DNA of 64,000 bases from Escarpia spicata. Lineage: Eukaryota > Annelida > Polychaeta > Sabellida > Siboglinidae. Of the stretch, positions 37,812-48,640 are shown piece by piece. How positions within the stretch are numbered: the stretch's first letter is position 1; each line of letters starts with the position of its first letter. The notes under the pieces are model-generated. The model searched no databases. It saw only the letters and a list, made by a program, of their open reading frames with translations, and was not told the origin of the DNA. The translations under genes and the position numbers were made by a program. The DNA lies in contig OZ023217.1 of NCBI GenBank assembly GCA_963995525.1, positions 23,109,581 to 23,173,580 on the forward strand, written 5' to 3'.

Positions 37812-38510
37812 AAAACACTTATTGCTTGAATTCATGTTATATTACATCCTGCTATCTATTTCCACGTCCACCAAGCGAAAAAAATCAAAACAATTCAATG
37901 AATTAGAAATTCCACATTTTATGCTGTGCATCCGGACATTTTCGAATATGCATATTTTTGGCACGTTTTTCGGGATGCCGATCTGGATACAATATCTGTT
38001 TGCTATGTATGTTTATAGGTGTAGATTATCTCCCGTTGGTTGCATTCGATATAATTATTCTGAAAACGAACCCAAGCTTGGCGAAACCTAGTCGACTTGT
38101 ACGCCCATTCACATTCGTTGTTTTGAATAAAATTCGATTCATGTGGAACCGTAAGATAACTATGATGACTAGTGTTTGTATTACGTCGGAATATTGCACA
38201 ATAACTCATTCTGATGCTCGTTTCGACCCAAAAGCTATCCTTATAAACATGCTCTGAATGCATGGAAAGGGTCGGCCTGATGCGAATGTGTGTCATAAGT
38301 GACGTCACGATACCCCGTGATCGCCTAGCTCATTAAAATCTAATTTTCCGAGGGAATCGCTTCACAAACGGGCTTAAAATCGAATTTATGCTACAAATGT
38401 ATTTTTTTGTATTTGTTTAATGTCAAATGTTACATACAATGTTAAACTTTGTGTACACATGAAAAAGGATTTTAACTAATGCCTTATTTTTAGTTCCTTT
38501 AAATGACTGG
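37812..38510. mobile_element. Complete TTAA-family DNA element
   Basis: Left end TTAA-agggactaaaaaca and inverted right end TTAA-aggaactaaaaata give a 14-bp imperfect terminal inverted repeat with TTAA on both sides, the target of piggyBac and Kolobok transposons. The A/G-rich start fits Kolobok better than piggyBac (usually CCC). Inside is sequence shared with the 20.1-kb and 24.1-kb copies. The minus frame 38308-38003 (TLSMHSEHVYKDSFWVET, then CAIFRRN) parallels frames in those copies. About 0.7 kb, probably an internally deleted derivative. Confidence 0.72.
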
Positions 38511-39261
38511 TTAATCAATATATATTACTCTAATAGATGTATTTGTCCACCATGTATAAATTAAAAATTCATTCATTTATATGTTTAAAAAAAATGCGTT
38601 TGTCGAGTTTGCATACTAATTAATCAATATTGACTTATTAAAAAAGTTTGTTATTTTTAAATGACTGGTAAATATATATTTATTATCATATTTAATGTGG
38701 TTGTACACTTTGCATGAATTATATAAATTTCTTCACAATCGAGGACACTGGCCTTTTATTGAAATGTGTCGATTGGTCAAGCTCGTGTGCTAATGAGTCA
38801 GTTCTGATTTATTAATTAAGTTATTCTTAAAGTTAATCGACGGGTTAATGTATTTTTATTAACATAATGTGGTTATACACCTTGCATAAGTTATATAAAA
38901 TATCTTCATAATATGGACATTATGGCCTTTTATTGAAATGTGTTGGTATGTCAAGTATGTATGTTAACTAGCAATTGTTAACTAATTAATTAGGTTATAA
39001 TTCGTATGATAAATCATTTGATATTGTAAATTTATTACCATAATCAATAGGTTTGTAAACCCTAAAAACATGATTTCAATATATACACAAATAATGACAC
39101 AAAAACACAAAAATGTGACATATTGCACAAAATTTATGGGGTTTTGCCTTTTAAAAATCATAACTTGATCTAATAAAGATATTTTAATAAAATAAACAGT
39201 TTCGTGATCCTTACGCTATTACCTTTAGTATAAGCCAATTCCCAATGTTCTAGCACGATAT

Positions 39262-39600
39262 TAAATTTGGTTGTTGAAGTGCCTAGTGGTAGATTGCTGG
39301 ATTGTTGGTCAAGGGGACTGGGGTTCGAATCCTACTATACTGACAGTTGTTTCAAAACTTTGGCAGTTTTGTTCACTGCACGTTGCCTGTGTCTTTCGGA
39401 AGAGACACGGTGAGCTATGTGCCAGTCTCTTCTACCTGGTATCTACACCATGGGAAGTAAAAGATCCCACGCAGGGAAATGAAAAACCTATCGTGGACTC
39501 ATGAGTGGTGGTCTCTTTCTCTAACCCACCTTGTGTATTTGTACATGTGTATAGAGTGCAAATGCACCCTGGCCGAAACCATCTACAAAAGATGTTGCGC
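39262..39600 (+). mobile_element. SINE-B, tRNA-headed copy
   Basis: The head has tagtggtagattgctgg (A-box-like) and gggttcgaatcc (B-box). The body has gtgtctttcggaagagacac and gggaagtaaaagatcccacg. An inverted relative lies at 27960-28235. A different family from SINE-A. Confidence 0.8.
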
Positions 39601-39806
39601 CAGGTATCATACTCAAACAAATTCAAATCTACTCATTGTTGTTGCATTTCTGATACAGATATGTATCGGAACCTATGAGTGTAACTCAAATTAAAAAGTT
39701 GTCAGTCTTTAGAGTCAATATTTGCTGTGCGTGTGGACGTGTATGTGTGCATTACTTCAGTCTTGACATGTGATCAACGATCGAGTTGATTTCATCAAAA
39801 TACATA

Positions 39807-40306
39807 TATTCGTATCTAGTGTCATGTAACTTTAGTAATAAACATATATGTATCTAGTGTCATGTAACTTTAGTAATAAACCTATATGTATCTAGTGTCA
39901 TGTGACTTTTGTAATAAACCTATACATATCTAGTGTCACGTAACTTTTGTAATAGACCTATACGTATCTAGTGTCACGTAACTTTTGTAATAGACCTATA
40001 CGAATCTAGTGTCACGTAACTTTTGTAATATACCTATATGTATCTAGTGTCACGTAACTTTTGTAATAAACCTATACGTATCTAGTGTCACGTAACTTTT
40101 GTAATAGACCGATATGTATCTAGCGTCACGTAACTTTTGTAATAGACCTATACGTATCTAGTGTCACGTAACTTTTGTAATAGACCTATATGTATCTAGT
40201 GTCATGTAACTTGTAATAAACCTATACGTATCTAGTGTCATGTAACTTCAGTAATAAACCTATATGTATCTAGTGTCATGTAACTTTAATAATAAACCTA
40301 TATAAC
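39807..40306 (+). repeat. 38-bp minisatellite upstream of POLE3
   Basis: About 13 units of 38 bp (for example starts at 39851 and 39889) with core tatctagtgtcacgtaactt, then ttgtaataaacc. Many units contain gtcacgtaac and aataaa or aataga. It ends 135 bp before the POLE3 start codon and could lie in its promoter or first intron. Confidence 0.93.
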
Positions 40307-40440
40307 AATTATTTTATATATTAAATTTGCTATCTGGATTTTTCATATCAACAATTGTGATACTAAAGTGACCGCTAGTCTCCTTGTGATTTCTCTTCTC
40401 TCTACACTATACTCATGTTTCTCTTCAGATATAACAGGAA

Positions 40441-43400
40441 ATGGCTGAAAGACCAGAAGATTTGAATTTGCCAAACTCTGTGGTAACAAGAATCATCAAA
40501 GAAGCAGTGAGTACCAGTATGTTTTAGCATGGAATCGGGTGAACATTCATAGAAATCTAAATCATGCAAGCACACACGTATGCATGCACACACGCACACA
40601 CACACACATATGCACACACGCACACACACATTCTTGTGTCTGATCAGAAAAGTAAACTTCATTTATGTGTGTATTACTTAGTTGACAATAATACAACAAC
40701 AATTTTTATTTATAAAATGTAACTCCAGAATAAACTTATATATACAGAAATTAACATTGTTAAAGTGTAATCAATACATCGTAAAACATAAAAAATGTAA
40801 TACTCATTTGTGTGTATCAAATAATAATGGTTTTACATAATAAATAATTTTTGAAAACTTAACAAAATCATAATTAATAAAAATATTACATAAGCAAACT
40901 ACAATTAAATAATTTAAGGTAGTTTAACAGTAACAAAGACTGGTCTACCTTGGATAAAAAAACATGGTAGTGAATTTTGATTACAACCTGTAAACTATTG
41001 TAGGTGACTTCATCAATAATACAGTTTTATATTGGTCTTTGTATGTGCGATATAAGAAATGTAAATGTGCCTACGTAATAGTGATTATTGATAACAAGTA
41101 AATTAATCAAAACAACGACAAAATAAATTTAGTGTACAGTGCATTCTTGTGATATCTATGTTGCCGCCTAATGGCATGTGTGACATGGATGAACTTGATC
41201 TGAAGCTTCCAGACGGAGTGAATGTGTCCAAAGATGCAAGGCTAGCAATCTCCAAGGCCGCCTCCGTGTTTGTTCTCTATGCCACGTCATGGTAAGTGTT
41301 CAAACAGTGTATCTGGGTAAATGGATTGAGGGTATCACTCAGACATTTGTATGTTGTAACATTGATAATATACACTTTTAAACTTTTGAAGTTAGTTAGC
41401 ATAATTACTTTATCTTTTATCTTTGTCATAACATTTGAATGTAACATGTGCTTTTTATGTATAATAATAAATGTTGTACATTCTTTAGCACTGCGTCCAA
41501 ATAATTGTGCTGATATATTCATAATGTCATAAAATCATGTACATTTAACTCGTGATAATACTAGCACACATAACGGACGAGTGCCTCCTTGTGAGAGGGA
41601 ATGCAGGTTAAAGGAAACTCATTTTCAGCGCTAACACATTTGCCGTTCAACACAAGAGAAAGACTATCAGTGCAAATGATGTGTTGGATGCGATGAAGGA
41701 GATGGAGTTTGACACCTTCCTTGAGCCGCTCAAGACAAGTTTGGTTGGTGAGTAAGCTGATAGGGTACAAATCGTACGCCCTAATGTTTTGTGCTGTTTT
41801 AACACAACAAATTTTCGTGAGATATATATGTGCTAATTCTCTAACATCTTTTCTGTCAAATTTGTCCAACAAAACTGTTAGAAAAGTTATTTTGAGTGAA
41901 GTACTTATGGAAATAGACCAGCGAAATCAAAATTTTTAGAAGGCACCTCTGTGTCATGTGAATCAATGCAAGATCAGGCAGTGTATTAAAATAGGCCAAA
42001 AGCGCTAGAACACAAGATTCAGTTATACGGTTTTTGAAGTGGTAAACATTTTCTGGTTGTGAGTATAAAGCAGTGGTCCACCAGATGTGTGTCACCAGGA
42101 GTCTGAGGAATGAGTAGTCTTCATGCAGTGTGGCTGAATGTTTCTCCGAGAAGTCGAGATGGTGTTTGAATGAACAGGTCCGCCAGGGAGTAATAGTCGT
42201 CTACACAAGGCATCTAGTACTACCATCTACACGTTTTTATTTGTGTACATGGAATTCTATGCAGTTTCGTTGGTCTGTCTGAGGCCCCGCATGTTACCTG
42301 GTAAAAAGCACTAACTAAAATCAAAATGTAAGTAAGTTTATGAAGAGTGAAATACATTTTAAAAAACCAGTTTCGGGCACTTACAAAGTCATTGCTGCTG
42401 ACATCAGTAATGTCATAATGGCTGCACAAGATGTGTCTTTAAATATCAATGTAACCGTTTTATTTTAACAATTGTATAGGTAAGATCTTATATAGCGCAG
42501 TATCCAGTCCTTAGGAGTGCTCAAAACACTTTACTCCTTGGCAGACCTGTTGAATCAAACATCATCTCGACTTCTCTGGGAAGCAAGCGAAGGCTATTCG
42601 TACACAAATATCCACCACTGTCTATAGCCTGGTACTCATTCATTAGCCACTGCGCCACCGCGCTCCAGTTGATAAAACAGACAACAGTGAAACTAACTTA
42701 TACAATTATTTCTTTTAAGAATCTGTTGTTGTGTTTATCCTAAAAAGGAAACAGGGACTTGGAAGTGTACAGAGGTTTGTGAGTTTTCTGGTGTGTCTGT
42801 ACTAGCCTAAGTTTAGCCAGTTTTGGCTCGTGTTTGTTATATTACGTTCATTGCTCAGAATTAACATTGTGATGTTAGTCTCCAATGTACTGAATGTCGT
42901 CTAAGCTTGTACCGAGTTATGTAAATCTACAATAAACGTCCTAGTATGTGCTCGTGGATCACTGCTGGTTTGTATGCGTGCCTAGTAGTAAATATTTGCT
43001 CTGTCGATTTCATGATGTTAGCAGCTAGCACCTACACAAAGTGTTTTTATATGTACCAAAACCGTTTTTTTTAACAAATATCTTGAATGGCACATTTATG
43101 TTAAGCGTTGCTGCATGTACTTTGAGTAACAGTTCCATTGACCCACAGCCCTGTTTACCGTTAACCCCACCGACTGCTCTGTTGACGTTTAACCCCACCC
43201 ACTGCCCTTTCACCCTGCCCACTGCCCTGCTATTGATCTTTAACCCTACCCACTGCCCTGCTATTGACCTTTAACCCCACCCTGCTGCCGTGTTGACCCA
43301 GCCCACTGCCCTGTTGACCCTTAACCCCGTCCACAGCCCTGTTGACCATTGACCTTTGACCCGCCCCTGTTGCAGCGTACAAGAAGGAGCAGCAGGAGAA

Positions 43401-43527
43401 GAAGGAGGCGAGTGAGAAGAGGAAGAAGGCAAGGGAGGAGGGAATGATCCTTGAGGGAGGCGCGGAGGAAGGGGGAGACAACGAGAGTGAGGCTACAGAG
43501 GAGAACGGGGCAGAGGAGGAGGACTGA
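40441..43527 (+). CDS. POLE3: DNA polymerase epsilon subunit 3 (CHRAC17)
   Basis: Histone-fold protein that pairs with POLE4 in DNA polymerase epsilon and with CHRAC15 in the ISWI chromatin-accessibility complex; nuclear. Coding exons are 40441-40506, 41206-41291, 41629-41747 and 43376-43527. Phases close to 140 residues (human 147). It begins [20 protein letters not shown], nearly the vertebrate sequence. The histone fold covers residues about 8-85 ([53 protein letters not shown]). The tail is basic ([16 protein letters not shown]) and then acidic, ending EEED. The acceptor of exon 2 (gatctgaag) has a poor pyrimidine tract. A good acceptor (gtttctcttcag, ending 40428) just before the start codon suggests a 5' UTR intron. 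Confidence 0.96.
41889..42066 (+). repeat. Interspersed repeat, uninterrupted copy
   Basis: The same family as the two halves at 10899-11085 and 12380-12465, here continuous across aaaataggccaaaagc. It shows the pre-insertion state of the 1.3-kb element site. It lies in POLE3 intron 3. Confidence 0.6.
42104..42194 (+). mobile_element. SINE-A fragment
   Basis: gaatgagtagtcttcatgca, then gagaagtcgagatggtgttt, then caggtccgccagggagtaat match the middle of the SINE at 12951-13282. Confidence 0.65.
42478..42668 (-). mobile_element. SINE-A inverted, internally deleted copy
   Basis: Starts ggtaagatcttatatagcgc and runs in reverse through ctccttggcagacctgttga to gccactgcgccaccgcgctc. Part of the head region is missing. 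Confidence 0.75.
43138..43370 (+). repeat. Degenerate cccactgccctgttgacc repeat at POLE3 exon 4 acceptor
   Basis: About eight diverged units of 20-35 bp (cc(a/c)ctgccctgttgacc, then tttaacccc) run up to the 3' splice site ccctgttgcag at 43365-43375. The last unit's ccctgttga becomes ccctgttgcag at the exon. Confidence 0.8.
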
Positions 43528-44688
43528 GAGGACACGCGGGAAGACAGCCGATGGAAGAGATCACTTCTGAGGAATGCATGGGAATAATCGGAGGGCGAAC
43601 GAGAGGACCCGGGGAGGGCGTTTGAAGGGTGTGTGGTAGTGGTTGTGTACTTGCCGGGAAGCGGGACGGTTGTACCAGAGTTGTCTGTGAACCTGTCACG
43701 GGCGGAACATTATTTCAGCTCAGACACTTCCGTTGACTCGGCGAGTTTCTACTATTTGTGAGTTTGTTCTATTTGTGTGAGTCTGTACTGTTTGTGAGTC
43801 TGTGCAGTTTGTGAGAGTTTGTACTATTTTTGAAGGTCTGTACTACTTGTGAGGCTGAATGGAAAATGTGTCACTGTTTGGTTTGACTAATGTCAAGATA
43901 GGTCAAACTATAATATCATAGAGACTAGGTGTCCCAGTGCTGGGAGATGTCACGTGTAACATTATGACCGTTTGACAGAATACTCACCTTGACAATATAA
44001 AACGGAAAATTTTCATCAGACATCAGGTTAAATAACAGTTGTCATGATCTCTGTTAGGACCGAGTGTGGCATTGCTAGTAGTGTTACTTGCATCTACTGC
44101 TAGTAGTGTTACTTGCATCTACTGCAAGTAGCTAGGTGTGGGTGACTTTGGTGGTCTCTTCCCAACGACAACTTGTCGGGCTGCTCAGAGGACGTATGAA
44201 AAGGCAGCATTCCATTGTGTAACTAGTTGCGTTCAATCTAATATAAACCCTGTCTTGTTTTGAGCAACATATAATGTAACTCAAGGTTATGAAATGGCTA
44301 TTTACTTAACTGATTACCCTTCCACTGATAACACATACATTTATTGCCCAGTGTGTATACAATATCTGAAAACCAGAATTATGTCCTCCCAAGTGTATGA
44401 CGAACACTCATTCTATTAGCCAATTATCAGCGGTTTATTTAATTGTTGATGGATAAACCATTAAATCGACATGCATTTAATCAGTATAATCTAATCTGTA
44501 TCTATGTCATATGGCAAATTATATGATATACTTTGTAACATGTCTTGTTGTATCTATCATTGTCATGTCCACAATAGGCACGTCACTTGCTCACATGACT
44601 GCTAGCACAGATAGGTATATAGACTTCTGGTGTTCACAAGTACTCACCTTCACTCGCCTGTTCACGATTGTTAGGACGTGTTCATAAG

Positions 44689-44863
44689 TAAAGTGGAACC
44701 TCACTATTAAGGTCACCCTTGGGACTGGGCAAGTGACCTGAATAGCGAGGTGACCTTATTAGCGGGACTAGTCTCCTACACTTTATTGTTATGGAAATAA
44801 CATGGGACTGTCCTAGAGTGACCTTAGTTGTGAGGTGGCTGTATTACCAAGGTGATCACTGTA
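44689..44863. mobile_element. Small Tc1/pogo-like MITE
   Basis: Left aagtggaacctcactattaa, then ggtcac, and inverted right tacagtgatcacc, then acctcacaactaaggtcac, share terminal inverted repeats and TA flanks. The CAGTGGAACCTC style of end is typical of pogo/Tigger elements. 175 bp, non-coding. Confidence 0.5.
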
Positions 44864-44931
44864 CCAATTTTACTTAACTACTCACAATGGTTAGGACATG
44901 TTCAATTTTCCACAAATACTCACTTTTACTC

Positions 44932-45260
44932 ATCTACTCACGGTTGTTAGGACATGTTCACAAATACTCACTCATGCTCATGGTTGTTAGGGCATGTTCA
45001 CAAATACTCACTCATGCTCATGGTTGTTAGGACATGTTCACAAATACTCACTCATGCTCATGGTTGTTAGGACATGTTCACAAATACTCACTCATGCTCA
45101 TGGTTGTTAGGACATGTTCACAAATACTCACTCATGCTCATGGTTGTTAGGACATGTTCACAAATACTCACTTTTACTTCTGTAAATGGTTCTTAGGACA
45201 TGTTCACAAATATTCACTTTTACTCATCTGTTCATAGTTGTTAGGACATGTTCACAAATA
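44932..45260 (+). repeat. 40-bp minisatellite
   Basis: About eight units of 40 bp (for example starts 44951 and 44991) around tggttgttaggacatgttca, then caaatactcactcatgctca. Outer units are more diverged. Confidence 0.93.
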
Positions 45261-45639
45261 CTCATTTTTACTCATGATTGGTCAGAAACATTAACTAATA
45301 ATCTCACTGCAGCTGCATTTGTAATATAATTTAAAAAGCAATAAACACCAAGACCACAAATGACAAACTCCATTTAATAATATCCCTTCTAGAATATTCA
45401 CAATTGAAAGCAGTGCTGTGAACAAAACATGTGTAATATACATCTATAAAAACAGTACGTCAGTGATTATAAACGTTTCCCAGTGTATTTGTTCATGTTT
45501 GAGCAGGAGCTTTAGTATAGAAAGCACAAGCCTTGCAGCTGGAATGGTGGAACGTTCTACATGAAACAAGTTCATATATAACTGATGTGCGTGCAAAGCT
45601 TGCAATCCAGTTTGTCCAGTTCATTTGCTAGTGGCTTTA

Positions 45640-45775
45640 TGTATAGGGGGGTTTCTGGTAGCCCTATATTGCCAATATTATGGCAATGTACATGTGTACA
45701 GGGAAGGGTGATGGTGATACCCGTTTGGAAAACCCCCCAACGTATCAATCCTGGGTACGCCCCTGTTTAACAGCA
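45640..45775. mobile_element. Possible MITE with gtacgcccctg end
   Basis: The right end cctgggtacgcccctg is a common DNA-transposon terminus in invertebrates (CAGGGGCGTACCCAGG read inverted). A left counterpart, ataggggggtttctgg, is only weakly similar. Confidence 0.3.
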
Positions 45776-47487
45776 ACATCAACAGAGTACCAAGTAATGT
45801 GCAAATGTACGCAGATGAACAATAAATTGTACGCTACATTTATATAAGTACATTCTGTAATTTACACGTACGTATACAAATCGCATCAACAGTCCAACTC
45901 CAACCACCCAAAATATGATTACGCACTTTACAAACCCATAACATAAACGATATATTCATAGAAGTAACAACAAATTGTGAGGTTACATAAGTTAACTAGG
46001 GAAGTGGATGACATTTTGACATCCAAGTTTGTATCAAACCAGATTGTCTGGGATTCAACATTTCATTGGGCAGTCTACATAATCAGTTTCTAGGATGCCG
46101 ATAGAGTAAAAAATGCATGAGAAATAACAAAGCCCCACTAATTAATACGTAAACATAGTGATGATAAACCAAACAAAATATAATTAAACTTGTGCAGATA
46201 CAAAATGTCAAACTCAGACAGTGATAATGATTGGCAAGGTGAAGTCATATATATAAAAATATCTTGCTCTGTGTGATGTTGAAATATTTTCCAATATGAA
46301 AACTAAAAACAATTTTAAATATGTCACACCAGTGTAACATCACCTCAATTAAACAACCTGTCAACCAAATCACTGCCCAAAACAGTTGTTTTTGCAGTTG
46401 CAAACTTGTGTGTCTAATATTTGATTCCACTAACATGGTAGAATAGTATATTGGTACAAACGAGAGTATGCTTAACAAAAACAGTGCCTTACTGTTTATT
46501 ATAGAGAATTAAACAACGCATGGGCACAAAACAACTTAGACATACATTATAATAATTATATTTATGCGTACACCACATATCATGCATTTGTCTATAGATA
46601 ATAAATGTTTGTACAAACCACCAGTTTCATCTGCATTATGTCTTATAACCAGCAAGACAACATTAATTTTACAACATACATTAAAACATCTTAAAAAAGT
46701 TTTAAGCATTCTTCTCCAAATTGAGATGTTGCCAAGTATATATTACATGCTATAATAGTTATCTATTAAACCAATTAAATATTACCTTGTCCTGAAATAC
46801 TAATTGTAGTTTTTTTGCATATTAACTTCATCAAAATAAAACTTCAAACATTAGGAAGCAAATTGTGCAATGAAACCTTTGTAGTGACCAACTAAACCCT
46901 CACTGTACTAGGAACAGGCAAGTCTTCAATACATTTTTTGTATAACCATTGTTCATAACAGACATCTTTCTTCTCAGTCCTGATGTTCTCAATACATATA
47001 GATGTCATATGCTGATTTGTTTTATTTCTGAATATGTTTCACATCCATAGAATGATTTTTCTTGGCACATAAAAGCAGTATTAAACGGATGACATTGAGA
47101 CAACAATTGTTTAAATTTGCTGCCAATTATAACAACAATTCTACTAACTAGATTAATAAAAAAATTAGATATGTCTGGTGATTCTCATTGGCTAATATAC
47201 ACTGTACTGGTAGCCAAAATACACAGTGCTGAGGTATTATATGTGGTAGAACATGATTATAATATTTAATCGCCAAATTACGTATTTTAGAATATACAAG
47301 GAAATGAATGATCGCAGTAATATATTGCATATATATATTACTGAAATATTACAAAATTCAAATAAATATCTGAGTTGCAATGTTCTGTGGTAAAAGTTCT
47401 AAAACAATCGTCGCTCAAACTGAAAAGGATGATGTAATTTCACTCATTTGGCAACAATGGAAGACTGGCTTGTATTTGTTCCTGCAT

Positions 47488-47815
47488 TTAATGGATGAGG
47501 GGTTGAACCAGTGATAAATGACAGTCTCACACCCCAAGGGATGGATGAGGGGTTGAACCAGTGATAAATGACAGTCTCACACCCCAAGGGATGGATGAGG
47601 GGTTGAACCAGTGATAAATGACAAGTCTCGCACCCCAAGGGATAGATGAGGGGTTGAACCAGTGATAAGTGACAAGTCTCACACTTCAAGGGATGGATGA
47701 CAGGTTGTCTCACACCCCAAGGGATGGATGACAGGTTGTCTCACACCCCAAGGGATGGATGACAGGTTGTCTCACACCCCAAGGGATGGATGACTGGTTG
47801 AACCAGTGATAAATG
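47488..47815. repeat. 50-bp minisatellite with 31-bp deletion variant
   Basis: Units begin at 47491, 47541 and 47591 (atggatgaggggttgaacca, then gtgataaatg, then acagtctcacaccccaaggg). From about 47692 a shorter 31-bp form (atggatgacaggttgtctca, then caccccaaggg) repeats. Confidence 0.92.
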
Positions 47816-47935
47816 CATAACGGTTTTTTGACTCTGCGAACACACAAGACAATCCCTAAGAGTTTCTGACTGGCCAATGAGAATCACCGTACATTCCCGT
47901 CAAATGTACAGATCAGCAGTTTCGCCTGCATAGAT

Positions 47936-48045
47936 ATGAATACACACAATGAACACATCTGAACAGTCATCAACACAATGGACACATCTGAACAGTCATC
48001 AACATAATGAACACATCTGAACAGTCATCAACACAATGCAAGATC
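47936..48045 (+). repeat. 29-bp minisatellite, about 4 copies
   Basis: Unit gaacacatctgaacagtcat, then caacacaat. Confidence 0.9.
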
Positions 48046-48514
48046 GACAAGCAACAATGACCAATTGTCAACAATTATTTGGGTATGCGCACCTTTGATT
48101 TTCTCCCTTATAGAATTAAATTTCTGCAAAACAGTGTATTTCATCTACCTAATAAACAATTTTCAATCTTCCTAGATGCATTTCGCCAAGTGAAAATATT
48201 TTAAAGAGTTGGCAAGTATATTTATCTACTTTATAGCCGAGAAACTATTTTCTATTCACAAAATCTATGGCTGAAGAAATCAAGTGATTCCTCGCTTACT
48301 GCAGTCTCCTGGGGTAACATCTGAGGGCGACTGCACATATCACTGTAGAAACTCCCGACAACTAAGATTGCCTACTACGAGGGCCAACACGTGTCTGCCA
48401 AATGCCGTGTAGTCTCACATATCTGCTGTCACACCATCAGTGGGATGCTGTCGTTTCTAGCAGGATACTTTGGCGTTTGTATGAAGTAACAGGACCACTG
48501 CACCGTGGGTTACA

Positions 48515-48640
48515 AGGGGGTGGACTGATGTGGTCTGTGGGGGCTACAAGGGGGCGGTCTGTGGTGGTTACAAGGGGGGCGGTCTGCTGATGTCTGAGGG
48601 GTTACAAGGGGTGATCTGTGGGGGCTACAAGGAGGCAGCT
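48515..48640. repeat. G-rich ~30-bp repeat overlapping the LRSAM1 stop codon
   Basis: Four to five diverged units of ggtctgtgggggctacaagg, then ggg. The LRSAM1 stop (minus-strand TAG, 48625-48627) lies inside one ggggctacaagg unit, so the repeat reaches into the terminal codon. Confidence 0.8.

Larger units (their letters stand above)
32095..40440. other. Repeat-rich region between CSNK2B and POLE3
   Basis: Divergent intergenic space of 8.3 kb. It contains a hAT-like element (32923-33689), a putative inverted-repeat element (34290-35815), a cluster of gtttcggccc-type motifs (35830-36430), an NRF-1-like palindrome (37073), a complete TTAA-family element (37812-38510), SINE-B (39262-39600) and a 38-bp minisatellite. 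5' UTR exons of CSNK2B and POLE3 probably lie here but could not be recognised. Confidence 0.5.
43528..48624. other. Convergent intergenic region POLE3 / LRSAM1
   Basis: Holds the 3' UTRs of both genes, whose borders are uncertain. The first plus-strand AATAAA found in my scan after POLE3 is near 45340; minus-strand candidates for LRSAM1 are near 46495-46500 and 47031-47036. It also contains a small Tigger-like element (44689-44863), a 40-bp minisatellite (44932-45260), 50-bp and 29-bp minisatellites (47491-48040) and a G-rich repeat next to the LRSAM1 stop. No further gene is recognised. Confidence 0.5.

Noticed and set aside
45340..45345. AATAAA as the POLE3 polyadenylation signal
   Set aside because: It lies 1.8 kb after the stop and beyond a minisatellite. 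It is the first AATAAA I found, but a non-canonical signal closer to the stop (for example attaaa near 44460) is equally possible, so I did not assign it.
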